Source: a virus. From it: 46,277 bases of DNA. Position 1 is the stretch's first letter. Each line of letters begins with the position of its first letter. Both the position numbers and the translations under genes were made by a program. The DNA lies in IMG/VR virus record IMGVR_UViG_3300009509_000058, positions 1 to 46,277 of that record, one strand, 5' to 3'. The notes under the pieces were generated by a model, which saw only the letters and a list, made by a program, of their open reading frames with translations, searched no databases and was not told where the DNA came from. Below, one piece after another: positions 6,333-15,183 of the stretch.

Positions 6333-8264
6333 GTGGTATCGTACCAGCACAGCTTTGCTGAGGGATTACTCCCAAATCCGGTAATGCTCAACTCCGAGTG
6401 GGCTGACACCTACAGGGTGCTCCCGCGAGAGTCATCCAATGAGTATGGTCGCTATAGCATGGACCGAACACCGTACTTTAGGGTACCGTTAGATTGTCTG
6501 TCACCGCAATCACCAGTGAAGATCGTCACAGTCAAAAAACCCACTCAGGTCGGGTGTACTGACGGTATAGGCAACAACTGGCTATTGGCTATAGCCCATA
6601 GCTATCCAGCGCCGTGTATGATGATGCTCCCCACTGTAGAACTAGCAAAACGCCACAGTAAGACCAAGATCGCACCGTCACTGAAAGCCATGACCTGCAT
6701 GGAGGGCTTGGTGCGCGACGTAAAGGAGAAGGGCGGTGGTAATACCCTACTCATAAAGGAATTCCCCGGTGGATCATGGTCGTTCGTCGGCTCTAACTCA
6801 GCATCGGCACTCCGGTCAGTGTCGATCAAATACCTCATCCTAGACGATATCGACGGCTATGAGCAGGATGTTAATCAGGAGGGTGACCCAGCTGAGCTAG
6901 CCCGTAAGCGTATGGATGCATTCTCGGCGTCATGCAAAGAGTTGCGTATGTCAACACCGACACTCAAGGACCTGTCTAAGATCCAGGCATACTTCGAGGA
7001 TGGTGATCAGTCATACTACCACGTGCACTGTCCTTACTGTGGTACTGCTCAGACACTAGAGTTCGGTGGCCCTAACGCTCAGTACGGTATCAAATGGGAC
7101 CGCGCCAGTAATGGCCGACATCTACCAAAGACAGCGCAGTATATGTGTAAGCACTGTCATGAACTAATACCAGAACGCTACAAGACACAAATGCTGGCCA
7201 ATGGACTTTGGGTAGCCACCATACCGGAGCTATCTGACTATCACAGATCATTCGCACTAAACTCGCTGTACTCACCGTATGGTTGGGTATCCTGGGAGAA
7301 GATAGTACGTGAATTCCTAGCGGCTAAGAGATCACCAGGTACAGAAAAGTATCAGGTCTGGATGAACACCAGAATGGGATTAACATTCGAGGCCGGTGGT
7401 GAGCAACCCGACTGGGAGAAACTCAAGAACCGCGCAGAACCATACCAGATAATGACAGTCCCACAGCAGGCTATGTTTTTGACAGCCGGTGTCGACGTAC
7501 AGCTTGACAGATTCGCTATTGTAGTCACAGCTTGGGGCCGAGGCGAAGAATGCTGGGTCATCTATTGGGGTGAAATGTTTTGTGATACTTCACTACAATC
7601 CTCCTGGGATGACCTGGAGGACTTTATGTCCAGAGAGTTCCCTCATGCCTCTGGTATATCGTTAACTCTAACATCATATGCCGTAGACTCCGGGTACCGT
7701 ACCACAGACGTTTACCAGTTCTGTCGACTGCATTCACCAGACGCCATGGCCATCAAGGGATCGTCCCTAGCTGGTCACCCACAGATAGGCAGACCATCCG
7801 ACAAAGACTATACCTATCACGGCGAGACTATCCCACGCAGTGTCCAGCTCTGGCCTGTGGGATCATCAACACTCAAGTCAACACTCTATGGTAGACTCAA
7901 GATCGAGACTCCAGGCCCGCGCTACATACATTTCCCATTAGGCCTACCAGACGATTTCTACAAACAGATCACATCAGAGAAACACATTACCCGCTATGAC
8001 AAAAACGGCATACCTAAGCGCGAGTGGGTATTGCCGCGTGGTAGCCGTAATGAAGGCCTCGACGCCATGAACTACGCACGAGCAGCCGCAGTACGCTCTG
8101 GCCTAGAACGCATTAACTGGGACAAACTCTCCTCTATCCTCAACCTCCGCGCCGCACAAAAGAACACCGATGGTCAGGTCTCACCCAACACACACCCACC
8201 TGCTCATCGCCAACGATCACGACGACGAGTAAAAAGATCAAACTACATGACAGGAGGCATATAA
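6333..8264 (+). CDS. Terminase large subunit (lambda GpA family)
   Basis: A 643-residue packaging motor and nuclease of the GpA family. The N-terminal ATPase shows the lambda-type deviant P-loop region (VKKPTQVGCTDG, about residues 69-80) in place of a canonical GxxGKT. LPTVELAKRHS follows, and the Walker B-like LILDDIDGYE is followed by the family signature EGDPAELARKRMDAF and STPT. A zinc-like pair CPYCG...CKHCHE is present around residues 232-275. The C-terminal nuclease half has VDVQLDRFAIVVTAWG and YAVDSGYRTTDVYQF acidic residues. It converts ATP hydrolysis into DNA translocation through the portal and cuts packaged DNA. The GTG start at 6333 has no obvious ribosome site; the ATG at 6384 is a reasonable alternative. 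Confidence 0.93.
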   Translation: MVSYQHSFAEGLLPNPVMLNSEWADTYRVLPRESSNEYGRYSMDRTPYFRVPLDCLSPQSPVKIVTVKKPTQVGCTDGIGNNWLLAIAHSYPAPCMMMLPTVELAKRHSKTKIAPSLKAMTCMEGLVRDVKEKGGGNTLLIKEFPGGSWSFVGSNSASALRSVSIKYLILDDIDGYEQDVNQEGDPAELARKRMDAFSASCKELRMSTPTLKDLSKIQAYFEDGDQSYYHVHCPYCGTAQTLEFGGPNAQYGIKWDRASNGRHLPKTAQYMCKHCHELIPERYKTQMLANGLWVATIPELSDYHRSFALNSLYSPYGWVSWEKIVREFLAAKRSPGTEKYQVWMNTRMGLTFEAGGEQPDWEKLKNRAEPYQIMTVPQQAMFLTAGVDVQLDRFAIVVTAWGRGEECWVIYWGEMFCDTSLQSSWDDLEDFMSREFPHASGISLTLTSYAVDSGYRTTDVYQFCRLHSPDAMAIKGSSLAGHPQIGRPSDKDYTYHGETIPRSVQLWPVGSSTLKSTLYGRLKIETPGPRYIHFPLGLPDDFYKQITSEKHITRYDKNGIPKREWVLPRGSRNEGLDAMNYARAAAVRSGLERINWDKLSSILNLRAAQKNTDGQVSPNTHPPAHRQRSRRRVKRSNYMTGGI

Positions 8265-8494
8265 TGGCATTCACATCAACAGACCTCACCAATATCGAAA
8301 CCGCTCTGACCAAGCTAGCTACAGGTGCTCGTGTAGTAGAGTGTACTATCGATGGTGATACAGTGATATATAATCGCACTAACATCAAAGACCTACTAGC
8401 GCTACGAGATAGAATCAAAGGCGAGATAGCCACTGCTGCATCTACATCCAACTACGGTCGTGCTAGAGTGGCAGTGACCACTAAGGGGTATTAA
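8264..8494 (+). CDS. gpW-like head-tail connector
   Basis: A 76-residue protein starting MAFTSTDLTNIETALTKLAT, with the short alpha/beta pattern of lambda gpW: an N-terminal helix, a central hairpin (VVECTIDGDTVIYNRT), then a second helix (IKDLLALRDRIKGEI). It lies directly between terminase and portal, exactly where gpW sits in lambda. In lambda gpW plugs the portal and prepares the head for tail joining. The start follows AGGAGG by 7 nt and overlaps the last base of the terminase gene. Family assignment rests on size, position and pattern. Confidence 0.82.
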   Translation: MAFTSTDLTNIETALTKLATGARVVECTIDGDTVIYNRTNIKDLLALRDRIKGEIATAASTSNYGRARVAVTTKGY

Positions 8495-8499
8495 CACTC

Positions 8500-10005
8500 A
8501 TGATCAACCCACTACAACCACTAATCAACATCTACCGTGGAATGCGTATCCTGGCTACAACCTCTTATGAAGGTGCTAGTACAACCAAGCGTCTACGCAC
8601 CTGGGGTCTGTCCTCAGCAGGTCCAAACTCGACAGTCAACGACTCACTCCAGCACATAAAATACCGTTCTCGTGATCTATGTCGTAACAACCCAAACGCC
8701 TCAGGTGGTATAGACTCCTGCGTCTCCACACTAATAGGGCGAGGTCTCACTCCACGCTGGGATACCGGCAACCCCGACCTGGACCGGCGTATCCTGGACC
8801 TCTGGAATCTATCAGTGCCTGAGTCGGACGCATCAGTCTGTCGACTGGGGTTTTACGGTATGCAAACACTCGCCACTAGGTCAATGATCGAATCCGGTGG
8901 TGTTATAGGTCAGTTCAGATACTACCCGTACTCAGCAGATCTGGCAGTGCCACTAAAGCTACAGCTGATGGAGAACGACCATCTATATGACTGTTACGAC
9001 CAAGACCTACCTAATGGCAACACACTACGTCTCGGTATAGAGATCACACGCGATGGCGATATAGCAGCGTATCATCTCTACCCAGAGCACCCCGGCGATA
9101 ACTATCTGTACAAATCCTCCATAACACCTATCAGGGTATCTGCCGACGACATACTACATCTATATGAGCCCAAACGCCCAGGTCAGCTACGTGGTATGCC
9201 ATGGCTTGCACAAGTCATTACCACACTACACAATATCGACGAGTACGAAGACGCTGAGCGTATACGCAAAAAGATCGCGGCTATGTACGCTGGGTTTATT
9301 ACTTCACCGGAAGGCGACCCTGCATCATCAGGTCTACCAGGACTGGAGACCGAGTACGACGATGACGATGACCTGGTCGGACTAGAACCAGGACTAATGC
9401 AAGCTCTACGCCCCGGCGAAAAAATAGAATGGTCCAAACCAGCTGATGTCGGTGACACATTCGAGCCCTGGATGAAATTCGGCTATCGCCAAGTAGCGAA
9501 ATCCATACGCGTTACCTACGAGCAGCTATCAGGCGATCTTAAGGACGTTAACTACTCAAGCATACGCGCTGGGTTAGTCGAGATCTACCGACAAGCCCGC
9601 GCTCTCATAGGCCAGATAATCGTCCACAAGCTCTGCCGTCCATACACCACGCGCTGGCTGGACATAGCAGTACTATCAAACCGTATATTCATCCCGCGGT
9701 ATCTCAAGAACCGTCGCCAGATCATCAACAACATCTGGGACCCAGACGGCTGGGACTGGGTAGATCCTCTCAAGGACATAAAAGCCGAAATCATGGCCAT
9801 ACGAGCAGGCCTAAAATCCAGACCACAATCCGTAGGCGAGCGCGGTAACAACTCCGCCGAGATCGACGCCTCTACAGCAGAAGCCAATCGCAGAGCTGAC
9901 GACTCCGGTATAGTCTACGACAGCGACCCGCGCAAAACCACTCAGTCCGGCAGCAAACAGCAAGACAAACAATCGCCACAACAGGGAGCATATAATGGAC
10001 AATAA
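8500..10005 (+). CDS. Portal protein (lambda gpB type)
   Basis: A 501-residue portal with family-typical segments: an N-terminal RDLCRNNPNASGGIDSCVSTLIG around residues 53-75, LQLMENDHLYD, then HLYEPKRPGQLRGMPWLAQVI near residues 223-243. The C-terminal crown region has YEQLSGDLKDVNYSSIRAG (about 344-362), a hallmark of lambda-type portals. The portal forms the dodecameric ring through which DNA is packaged and ejected. The last 50 residues are Ser/Gln/Asp-rich and probably disordered. The gene overlaps the protease gene by 11 nt. Confidence 0.92.
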   Translation: MINPLQPLINIYRGMRILATTSYEGASTTKRLRTWGLSSAGPNSTVNDSLQHIKYRSRDLCRNNPNASGGIDSCVSTLIGRGLTPRWDTGNPDLDRRILDLWNLSVPESDASVCRLGFYGMQTLATRSMIESGGVIGQFRYYPYSADLAVPLKLQLMENDHLYDCYDQDLPNGNTLRLGIEITRDGDIAAYHLYPEHPGDNYLYKSSITPIRVSADDILHLYEPKRPGQLRGMPWLAQVITTLHNIDEYEDAERIRKKIAAMYAGFITSPEGDPASSGLPGLETEYDDDDDLVGLEPGLMQALRPGEKIEWSKPADVGDTFEPWMKFGYRQVAKSIRVTYEQLSGDLKDVNYSSIRAGLVEIYRQARALIGQIIVHKLCRPYTTRWLDIAVLSNRIFIPRYLKNRRQIINNIWDPDGWDWVDPLKDIKAEIMAIRAGLKSRPQSVGERGNNSAEIDASTAEANRRADDSGIVYDSDPRKTTQSGSKQQDKQSPQQGAYNGQ

Positions 10006-11293
10006 CCAACCAACAACCATCTCACTGGGGTTTCTGGCATCGCGCATACTAGATACACCACTGATGATCACTAAAGCCAAACTCGACCAAATCCTCGACG
10101 TAGTAGGCGGGCGTATTGGACTAGACCAGACTATACTGATCAGACCAGCCGCACAATCACCATACGAGGTACCTGATCGCTCAGGCACACCATCCGGCAT
10201 AGCGACAATCCCAATCTACGGTACTCTTGTCCATCGCTCTCATGGACTATCTGCTATGTCGGGTATGACGTCGTACCAAAGCATCCGAGAGCAGTTCACC
10301 TCCGCACTAGACTCCAGTGATATCCACACTATATTGCTCGACATCGACTCACCTGGAGGTGAAGTAGCTGGCGTGTTTGACCTCGTCGACACCATCTACG
10401 CTGCACGTGGCACCAAACCCATTATCGCTATGGTCAATGAGCGTGGTTACTCAGCTGCCTATGCCTTAGCATCAGCTGCCGACCGAATCTACCTATCACG
10501 CACTGCCGGTCTCGGATCTGTCGGCGTCATAATGCTCCATGTCGATCGCTCTGAAGCCAACCGCAAAGCCGGACTCACCTACACCCCGATCTACGCTGGC
10601 TCACACAAGATCGACGGGTCACCTAACGCTCCACTATCCGACAAAGCCCGCGCATCAGCCCAGGCCGTAGTCGACAGCATGTATGATCTATTCGTATCTA
10701 CTGTAGCCCGTAACCTCGGTGTCACTGAGGGGATAATCCGCAACACACAGGCTGGTACTTACCATGGCCAGTCTGCTATCGATATAGGACTTGCACACCA
10801 AGTGCTATCGTATCAGGGAGTGATAAACACTATAACTACACAACACCGTAAAGGAGGACTAATAACACTCATGGGAAAACCAACAGACGACACTAAAATC
10901 AAACTAGAGATAACCGATGGTACTACTCCGGTGGAGCCTACGACTCCGGTAGCAGTAGACCCGGTACCTCCAGTATCAGATCCGGCTCCTACACCGGAGC
11001 AACTCGCTAAAGCCATCTCTGATGAGCAAATCACCGCTGCAACTAAACTGGAACGCGAACGCTGTGTGTCTATCCTAGAGGCGTGTGCTATCGCAAAGAC
11101 TCCAGACCTCGCTATGGACATGATAGCAGATGGCAGCTCTATAGAAGTCACCCACAAAATGATCATGACTGTTCTAGCCGAACGCTCAAAATCCACTACT
11201 ATCACCTCCGCAGTAAACCCAGCACGCTCAGGCCAGACCAATCCATTACTCGCCGACGCTAGACGCAGAGCAGAAGCCATGAAGAAAGGCTAA
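9995..11293 (+). CDS. S49 head maturation protease with C-terminal scaffold
   Basis: A 432-residue protein of the SppA/S49 family, equivalent to lambda gpC. The protease domain covers about residues 60-275. It has IPIYGTLVHR, the oxyanion segment LLDIDSPGGEVAG, the nucleophile Ser in NERGYSAAYALASAAD, and the likely catalytic Lys in SHKIDGSPNAPLSD. The C-terminal third is rich in Pro, Thr, Asp and Glu, then helical, as in scaffolding proteins. In lambda, gpC and its internal product Nu3 act together in prohead assembly, and the same layout is seen here (nested start at 10871). The start is preceded by GGGAG and overlaps the portal stop. Confidence 0.92.
   Translation: MDNNQPTTISLGFLASRILDTPLMITKAKLDQILDVVGGRIGLDQTILIRPAAQSPYEVPDRSGTPSGIATIPIYGTLVHRSHGLSAMSGMTSYQSIREQFTSALDSSDIHTILLDIDSPGGEVAGVFDLVDTIYAARGTKPIIAMVNERGYSAAYALASAADRIYLSRTAGLGSVGVIMLHVDRSEANRKAGLTYTPIYAGSHKIDGSPNAPLSDKARASAQAVVDSMYDLFVSTVARNLGVTEGIIRNTQAGTYHGQSAIDIGLAHQVLSYQGVINTITTQHRKGGLITLMGKPTDDTKIKLEITDGTTPVEPTTPVAVDPVPPVSDPAPTPEQLAKAISDEQITAATKLERERCVSILEACAIAKTPDLAMDMIADGSSIEVTHKMIMTVLAERSKSTTITSAVNPARSGQTNPLLADARRRAEAMKKG
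10871..11293 (+). CDS. Nested in-frame scaffold (Nu3-like) start
   Basis: An in-frame ATG at codon 293 of the protease gene follows AAGGAGG (10851-10857) by 13 nt and would give a 140-residue protein (MGKPTDDTKIKLEITDG...). Its Pro/Thr/Asp-rich N-terminus and charged helical C-terminus (ATKLERERCVSILE, ADARRRAEAMKK) resemble phage scaffolds. Lambda makes Nu3 in just this way from the 3' part of gene C. The spacing is somewhat long, so the rate of internal initiation is uncertain. Confidence 0.6.
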   Translation: MGKPTDDTKIKLEITDGTTPVEPTTPVAVDPVPPVSDPAPTPEQLAKAISDEQITAATKLERERCVSILEACAIAKTPDLAMDMIADGSSIEVTHKMIMTVLAERSKSTTITSAVNPARSGQTNPLLADARRRAEAMKKG

Positions 11294-11299
11294 CTACCA

Positions 11300-11596
11300 A
11301 TGCCATACCCTAACGAGCACGCTTGTAGACTACAGTCCCCAGGCAAATATCCAAAGTTTCGCAGAGGCACTCGCAAATCACGTAACGGCAAAGTCTACTC
11401 TGTGATCTACGGTATACTGTCCGGTGGTAAGTCCGAAGACCAAGCCTATCGCTACAGCAAATCATCCTGGTCGGCATCAGAGGCGCGCACTCACTGCTCA
11501 CGTCACGGTGGACGTTTCGAGGCCGCCAGATCTACATCAGCCAAGAACTCATTCTTTGCATCTATAATAAACCTTTTTACTAAAGGAGGCTCATAA
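11300..11596 (+). CDS. Small basic head-region protein
   Basis: A 98-residue, strongly basic protein starting MPYPNEHACRLQSPGKYPKF. The N-terminal pattern P-x-E-H-x-x-R-L-x-x-P resembles a short module that I recall from phage prohead-protease or Mu-like head regions, where it occurs alone or fused. The middle (YGILSGGKSEDQAYRYSK) and SWSASEARTHCSRHGGRFEA also fit that module. It lies between protease/scaffold and decoration protein. Its function is not established; a structural or assembly accessory role is inferred from position. The start has only weak ribosome-site similarity. Confidence 0.65.
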   Translation: MPYPNEHACRLQSPGKYPKFRRGTRKSRNGKVYSVIYGILSGGKSEDQAYRYSKSSWSASEARTHCSRHGGRFEAARSTSAKNSFFASIINLFTKGGS

Positions 11597-12516
11597 TGCC
11601 AAATGACATAACCCAATCCTATACCCTCGCAGCAGTGCTTAAATACGAGGAACCAAATCACCACTCCAGAGATCAGATCACGGTGCTGGCAGCTCAGACT
11701 CTATCACCGGGATCTATTCTGGGTAAAGTCGAGGTAGGCACGGTGCCTACTACAGGAACAGCAGGTGGTGGCAATACTGGTAACGGCACAATGACCAGCG
11801 TGACTGGCAGTAAGTTCGTAAAAGTCGGAGTCTACACCGCTACCTGCGTCACAGCCGCTACTAATGCCGGTACATTCGAGTTGACAGATCCTAATGGACT
11901 TACCGTAGGAGTAGCTACAGTAGGTGTAGCCTACACAGGTGATCAACTTAACTTCACTATCAATGACGGTTCTACTGATTTTGTGGTAGGTGATACATTC
12001 ACAGTCACAGTACCTGTAGGTGGACTCCAATACCGCGCTATTAACTTCTCTGGGGTCGACGGTTCTGCTAAGGCTGCTGGACTATCTTTCGCTACATACG
12101 ACGCATCAGCGTCAGGTCAACGCACTTTAGCATTTACCTCAGGCGGCACCTACGAAATCCTCCCAGGTGACACTATCACTGGAGCTACCTCAACCAGCAC
12201 TGCACGTGTAGTAGCAATCACACTGTCATCCGGTACATGGGCTGGCGGTGATGCCGCTGGTACGTTCACACTAGACGATCGCTCTGGTGCTCTCCAGTCA
12301 GAAAACCTAAATGTCGGTGGTAACACCAATGTCGCTACTATAGCAGGTGACTCTACAGCAGTAGCCGCAGCCGATATCGGTGGTGTAGCTATCACACGCA
12401 ATGCCGAGATAGTCGACTCAGAACTCACTTGGCCATCTGGAGCTACAGCAGCACAGAAAGCCACTGCACTGGTAGAACTGGCAGCCAAGGGCATTATAGT
12501 ACGCACTGAAGCGTAA
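11596..12516 (+). CDS. gpD-like head decoration protein with inserted modules
   Basis: A 306-residue protein beginning with a gpD-type segment (KYEEPNHHSRDQITVLAAQT, then LSPGSILGKV). Lambda gpD has about 110 residues, so this is greatly enlarged. One insert around residues 57-140 (GTFELTDPNGLTVG and DGSTDFVVGDTFTVTV) is a beta domain often seen in large gpD relatives. A second module around residues 190-252 contains GDTITGATSTSTARVV and SGTWAGGDAAGTFTL. It has a clear counterpart in the tail terminator gene (18016-18729). The gpD-like tail ends KATALVELAAKGIIVR. It presumably trimerises on the capsid surface. Strong AAAGGAGG start. Confidence 0.85.
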   Translation: MPNDITQSYTLAAVLKYEEPNHHSRDQITVLAAQTLSPGSILGKVEVGTVPTTGTAGGGNTGNGTMTSVTGSKFVKVGVYTATCVTAATNAGTFELTDPNGLTVGVATVGVAYTGDQLNFTINDGSTDFVVGDTFTVTVPVGGLQYRAINFSGVDGSAKAAGLSFATYDASASGQRTLAFTSGGTYEILPGDTITGATSTSTARVVAITLSSGTWAGGDAAGTFTLDDRSGALQSENLNVGGNTNVATIAGDSTAVAAADIGGVAITRNAEIVDSELTWPSGATAAQKATALVELAAKGIIVRTEA

Positions 12517-12560
12517 CCATAACTACACCAACAACCCCATTACAGGAGGTCTAATATATC

Positions 12561-13577
12561 ATGCCTATCCTAAACCCTTTCGAGACAGATAACGCGTTTA
12601 ATCTTATCTCTCTGTCCGAAGCAATAAACATAATCCCAAACACCTATGGGAGAATACGTAACTCTGGGTTGTTCAGAGACAAACCAGTTCGATCACGGAC
12701 TATCATGATCGAGAAGAAAAACAATACCCTCAACTTGCTCCAGACCATGCCTCCGGGTTCACCTGGACAGAAAAACAAAATGGGATTGCGTAACGCACGT
12801 GCTTTCATCATACCTCATATCCCGTTTGATGATACTATACTACCAGATGAGTATGATGGTCTTAGAGCATTCGGCTCAGAGACTGAACTGGAGACACTTG
12901 CGTCAATAATGAACGATCATCTGGAGAATATGAGGGCTAAGCACGCAATCACCGAAGAGTACCAGATGATGGGTGCCCTCAAAGGCATAGTCTACGACGC
13001 AGACGCCACCGTCATCTATAACTACTTTCATGAGTTTACAGTAAAGCAAGAGTCTGTCGACTTTCTACTCGGTACCGACACCACTGAGATACTCACCAAA
13101 TGCGTAGCGGTAAAGCGCATCATGGAGGATAACCTCCAGGGAGAGACCATGAACGGCATTAACGTCGAGGTAGAATCTAGCTTTTGGGATAAGTTCATCA
13201 CGCACCCAATAGTCAAAGCCGCATATGACCGTTGGCGAGAGGGCGAGGCTCTCCGTGCCGATATGCGTGACGGCTTCCCATTCGGTGGTCTTAATTTCCG
13301 TGAATACCGAGGTACAGCCAGTACGTTCGCCGGTGTAGCAAGACCGTTCCTCGATACTGATGATGGTATTGCATACCCACTAGGCACACAGAACGTATTC
13401 AAGAGATTCATTGCTCCAGCTGACTTTCTGGAGACTGTAAACACGCTCGGAATACCACTATATGCTAAACAAGAAGCTAGACAATTCAATCGCGGAATCG
13501 ACATTCACACCCAATCCAACATATTACCAATGTGTATGAGACCTAGCCTAATCGTGAGAGTATATACCTCTAACTAA
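12561..13577 (+). CDS. Major capsid protein (lambda gpE family)
   Basis: A 338-residue capsid protein; lambda gpE has 341. Family-like features are an N-terminal NPFETDNAFNLISLSEAIN, the segment RSRTIMIEKKNNTLNLLQT, RNARAFIIPHIPFDDTILPD and a C-terminal region with FKRFIAPADFLETVNTLGIP and the QSNILPMCMRPSLIVR end. It follows the decoration protein as in lambda and has a strong AGGAGG site before the ATG. It assembles the icosahedral shell in an HK97-type fold. Confidence 0.92.
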   Translation: MPILNPFETDNAFNLISLSEAINIIPNTYGRIRNSGLFRDKPVRSRTIMIEKKNNTLNLLQTMPPGSPGQKNKMGLRNARAFIIPHIPFDDTILPDEYDGLRAFGSETELETLASIMNDHLENMRAKHAITEEYQMMGALKGIVYDADATVIYNYFHEFTVKQESVDFLLGTDTTEILTKCVAVKRIMEDNLQGETMNGINVEVESSFWDKFITHPIVKAAYDRWREGEALRADMRDGFPFGGLNFREYRGTASTFAGVARPFLDTDDGIAYPLGTQNVFKRFIAPADFLETVNTLGIPLYAKQEARQFNRGIDIHTQSNILPMCMRPSLIVRVYTSN

Positions 13578-13602
13578 CCCGTCGGAGGTAACCACTACCA
13601 TC

Positions 13603-13932
13603 ATGATAAAGACTAACCAAATACTCAACGCTACTCAGGCTGACGGCGCACAAGCCGTCATCTTGGATAATTTCGACAGTGCAATGCTACACCAGATCCA
13701 GGTCAGCGTCAGTGCAACCCCCGCCGCTGGTACACTCTCAGTCGCTATAAAGACCCCAGCAGCGTCGGCATACTCGACACTACCATGGACCATAGATCTA
13801 ACAGCCCTCGCCACTAACTCGGTGTTTCAGTTCGTAGGATTCGCTACCGCGATCCAGTTCACCCCTGCTAGTTTCGACGGCGACAAGACCTATACCGTAG
13901 ACATCTGCACCGGCAACAGAGGTAACTACTAA
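13603..13932 (+). CDS. Small head or connector protein, unknown
   Basis: A 109-residue beta-rich protein (MIKTNQILNATQADGAQAVI) with short hydrophobic strands such as MLHQIQVSVSATP, GTLSVAIKTP and FQFVGFATAIQFTPASF. It occupies the place of lambda FI just after the capsid gene, but the sequence does not obviously match FI. The fold pattern suggests a small beta sandwich, perhaps a minor capsid or decoration component. GGAGG precedes the start; the stop overlaps the next start in TAATG. Confidence 0.6.
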   Translation: MIKTNQILNATQADGAQAVILDNFDSAMLHQIQVSVSATPAAGTLSVAIKTPAASAYSTLPWTIDLTALATNSVFQFVGFATAIQFTPASFDGDKTYTVDICTGNRGNY

Positions 13933-14093
13933 TGTATTGGAATTTCGTAGAACCACGCACTGTAATCACCGAGCTATCCGACGTATTCCCAATCGAGATC
14001 ACCGAAGCCGGATCAGGTCCTATACTGGACGAGACCGGCAACCCGATCCTCGATACCGATAACCGTATGGTACTCGACGAGGCATATGCCTAG
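13932..14093 (+). CDS. Short acidic protein, 53 aa
   Basis: A short gene beginning with an ATG that overlaps the previous stop (TAATG) and ending in TAG at 14091-14093, just past the ATG of the gpZ-like gene at 14086. It encodes MYWNFVEPRTVITELSDVF followed by a Gly/Asp/Asn-rich acidic part (GPILDETGNPILDTDNR). Tight coupling on both sides argues that it is real. The repeated ILDxxxN pattern is suggestive of a linker or flexible connector element. No family known to me. Confidence 0.6.
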   Translation: MYWNFVEPRTVITELSDVFPIEITEAGSGPILDETGNPILDTDNRMVLDEAYA

Positions 14094-14721
14094 CGCGGCA
14101 GTCAGTGTACATATCAACCAGTCCCAGATGCGTAGTCTGGACAAACTACTCAATGCTTTCGGGGAGCGTGCGGTCAACCGTGCGCTCTCCAGAGCCATTA
14201 ATCGTACTCTTGGTGTTCAACACGGAGGAATGCGCAAGACCATATCAGACGAGATACGCAAAGACGTCAATATCCAGCAGCGCTATCTCTATAAGCAAAA
14301 TACCGGACGGCGTACCATAAACACCTTCGATATCCGGCGTGCTACAGTCAACCGTCCTACAGGTAAGATCTCTACAAGAGGCCCGAACACCCCTCTTATA
14401 GAGTATTTTAACCAAAGAGGTAAGCGATCACAGTACGCCAAATCTATCTATGTCAAGGTCCAGAAATCACGAGGACGCTATAAGCTAGCTCATGCGTTCA
14501 TACCTAAACTCCGCTCCGGTCATCGTGGTATATTCGCTAGAGTCAATCCAGGCGCTAAGGGCACAGTAGGACGCAAAATCAAACAACTATTCGGCTCCAG
14601 AGTACCTGACGTGCTCAGCAACCAACTTACTCTAGCCCGTGTCATGAACACAGGCGCTGAACGTTTCGAGCGCGAACTAAACCACCAGATAGACTATATA
14701 ATGAAATCACACAACTACTAA
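14086..14721 (+). CDS. gpZ-like minor tail / tail completion protein
   Basis: A 211-residue basic protein with the pattern of lambda gpZ and prophage minor tail protein Z: NAFGERAVNRALSRAINRT near the N-terminus, then alternating basic strands, and HAFIPKLRSGHRGIFARV in the middle. The C-terminal helical part is RVMNTGAERFERELNHQIDY. gpZ-type proteins complete the tail so that it joins heads productively. It lies ahead of the FII-like gene rather than after it as in lambda. The start overlaps the end of the 53-residue gene. Confidence 0.78.
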   Translation: MPSAAVSVHINQSQMRSLDKLLNAFGERAVNRALSRAINRTLGVQHGGMRKTISDEIRKDVNIQQRYLYKQNTGRRTINTFDIRRATVNRPTGKISTRGPNTPLIEYFNQRGKRSQYAKSIYVKVQKSRGRYKLAHAFIPKLRSGHRGIFARVNPGAKGTVGRKIKQLFGSRVPDVLSNQLTLARVMNTGAERFERELNHQIDYIMKSHNY

Positions 14722-14736
14722 GAGGTAACACCCAAC

Positions 14737-15183
14737 ATGGAAGACGGTAGGATTTATGTCTATGGCCAGGAGTTCAACACCTGGTTTGCTGAGGGAGCAC
14801 CCTCATATACTACAGCGGTAGTGATACATGCAGTAGAAGAACGCACAACCGACTGCTTTGACATCACTCTGCGTATCACCTACACTGAATCTCAGTACTA
14901 CCGCAAGTACACCCTGTATGCACCGGCGGCAGAAGGCAATCCAGAGCAAGTCGAATACACAGATAAGACCGAGTCCACTGTATTGTTTACCGAAGACGTT
15001 ACATTCAGATATATCGCCGGTGAGAACCTTCACACCGCTATAATGGCACAGGAGTCTACACTCCAGGCTGCTCTCGATGGCTATATGAAAGAAGAACAGA
15101 TAAAGGTCTCAGGTCAGGGCGCTATCCTAACGCTAAACCACAACATAATCCCGCTATCCGGCTGGAACCCATCGGAGGGTTAA
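14737..15183 (+). CDS. Hypothetical neck or tail protein
   Basis: A 148-residue protein (MEDGRIYVYGQEFNTWFAEG) of mostly beta character, with CFDITLRITYTESQYYRKYT and TVLFTEDVTFRYIAGENL. The C-terminal end has KVSGQGAILTLNHNIIPLSGW. It lies between gpZ-like and FII-like genes, so a role in the head-tail joint is likely by position. No family recognised. GAGGT precedes the ATG, and the stop is directly followed by the next start. Confidence 0.6.
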   Translation: MEDGRIYVYGQEFNTWFAEGAPSYTTAVVIHAVEERTTDCFDITLRITYTESQYYRKYTLYAPAAEGNPEQVEYTDKTESTVLFTEDVTFRYIAGENLHTAIMAQESTLQAALDGYMKEEQIKVSGQGAILTLNHNIIPLSGWNPSEG

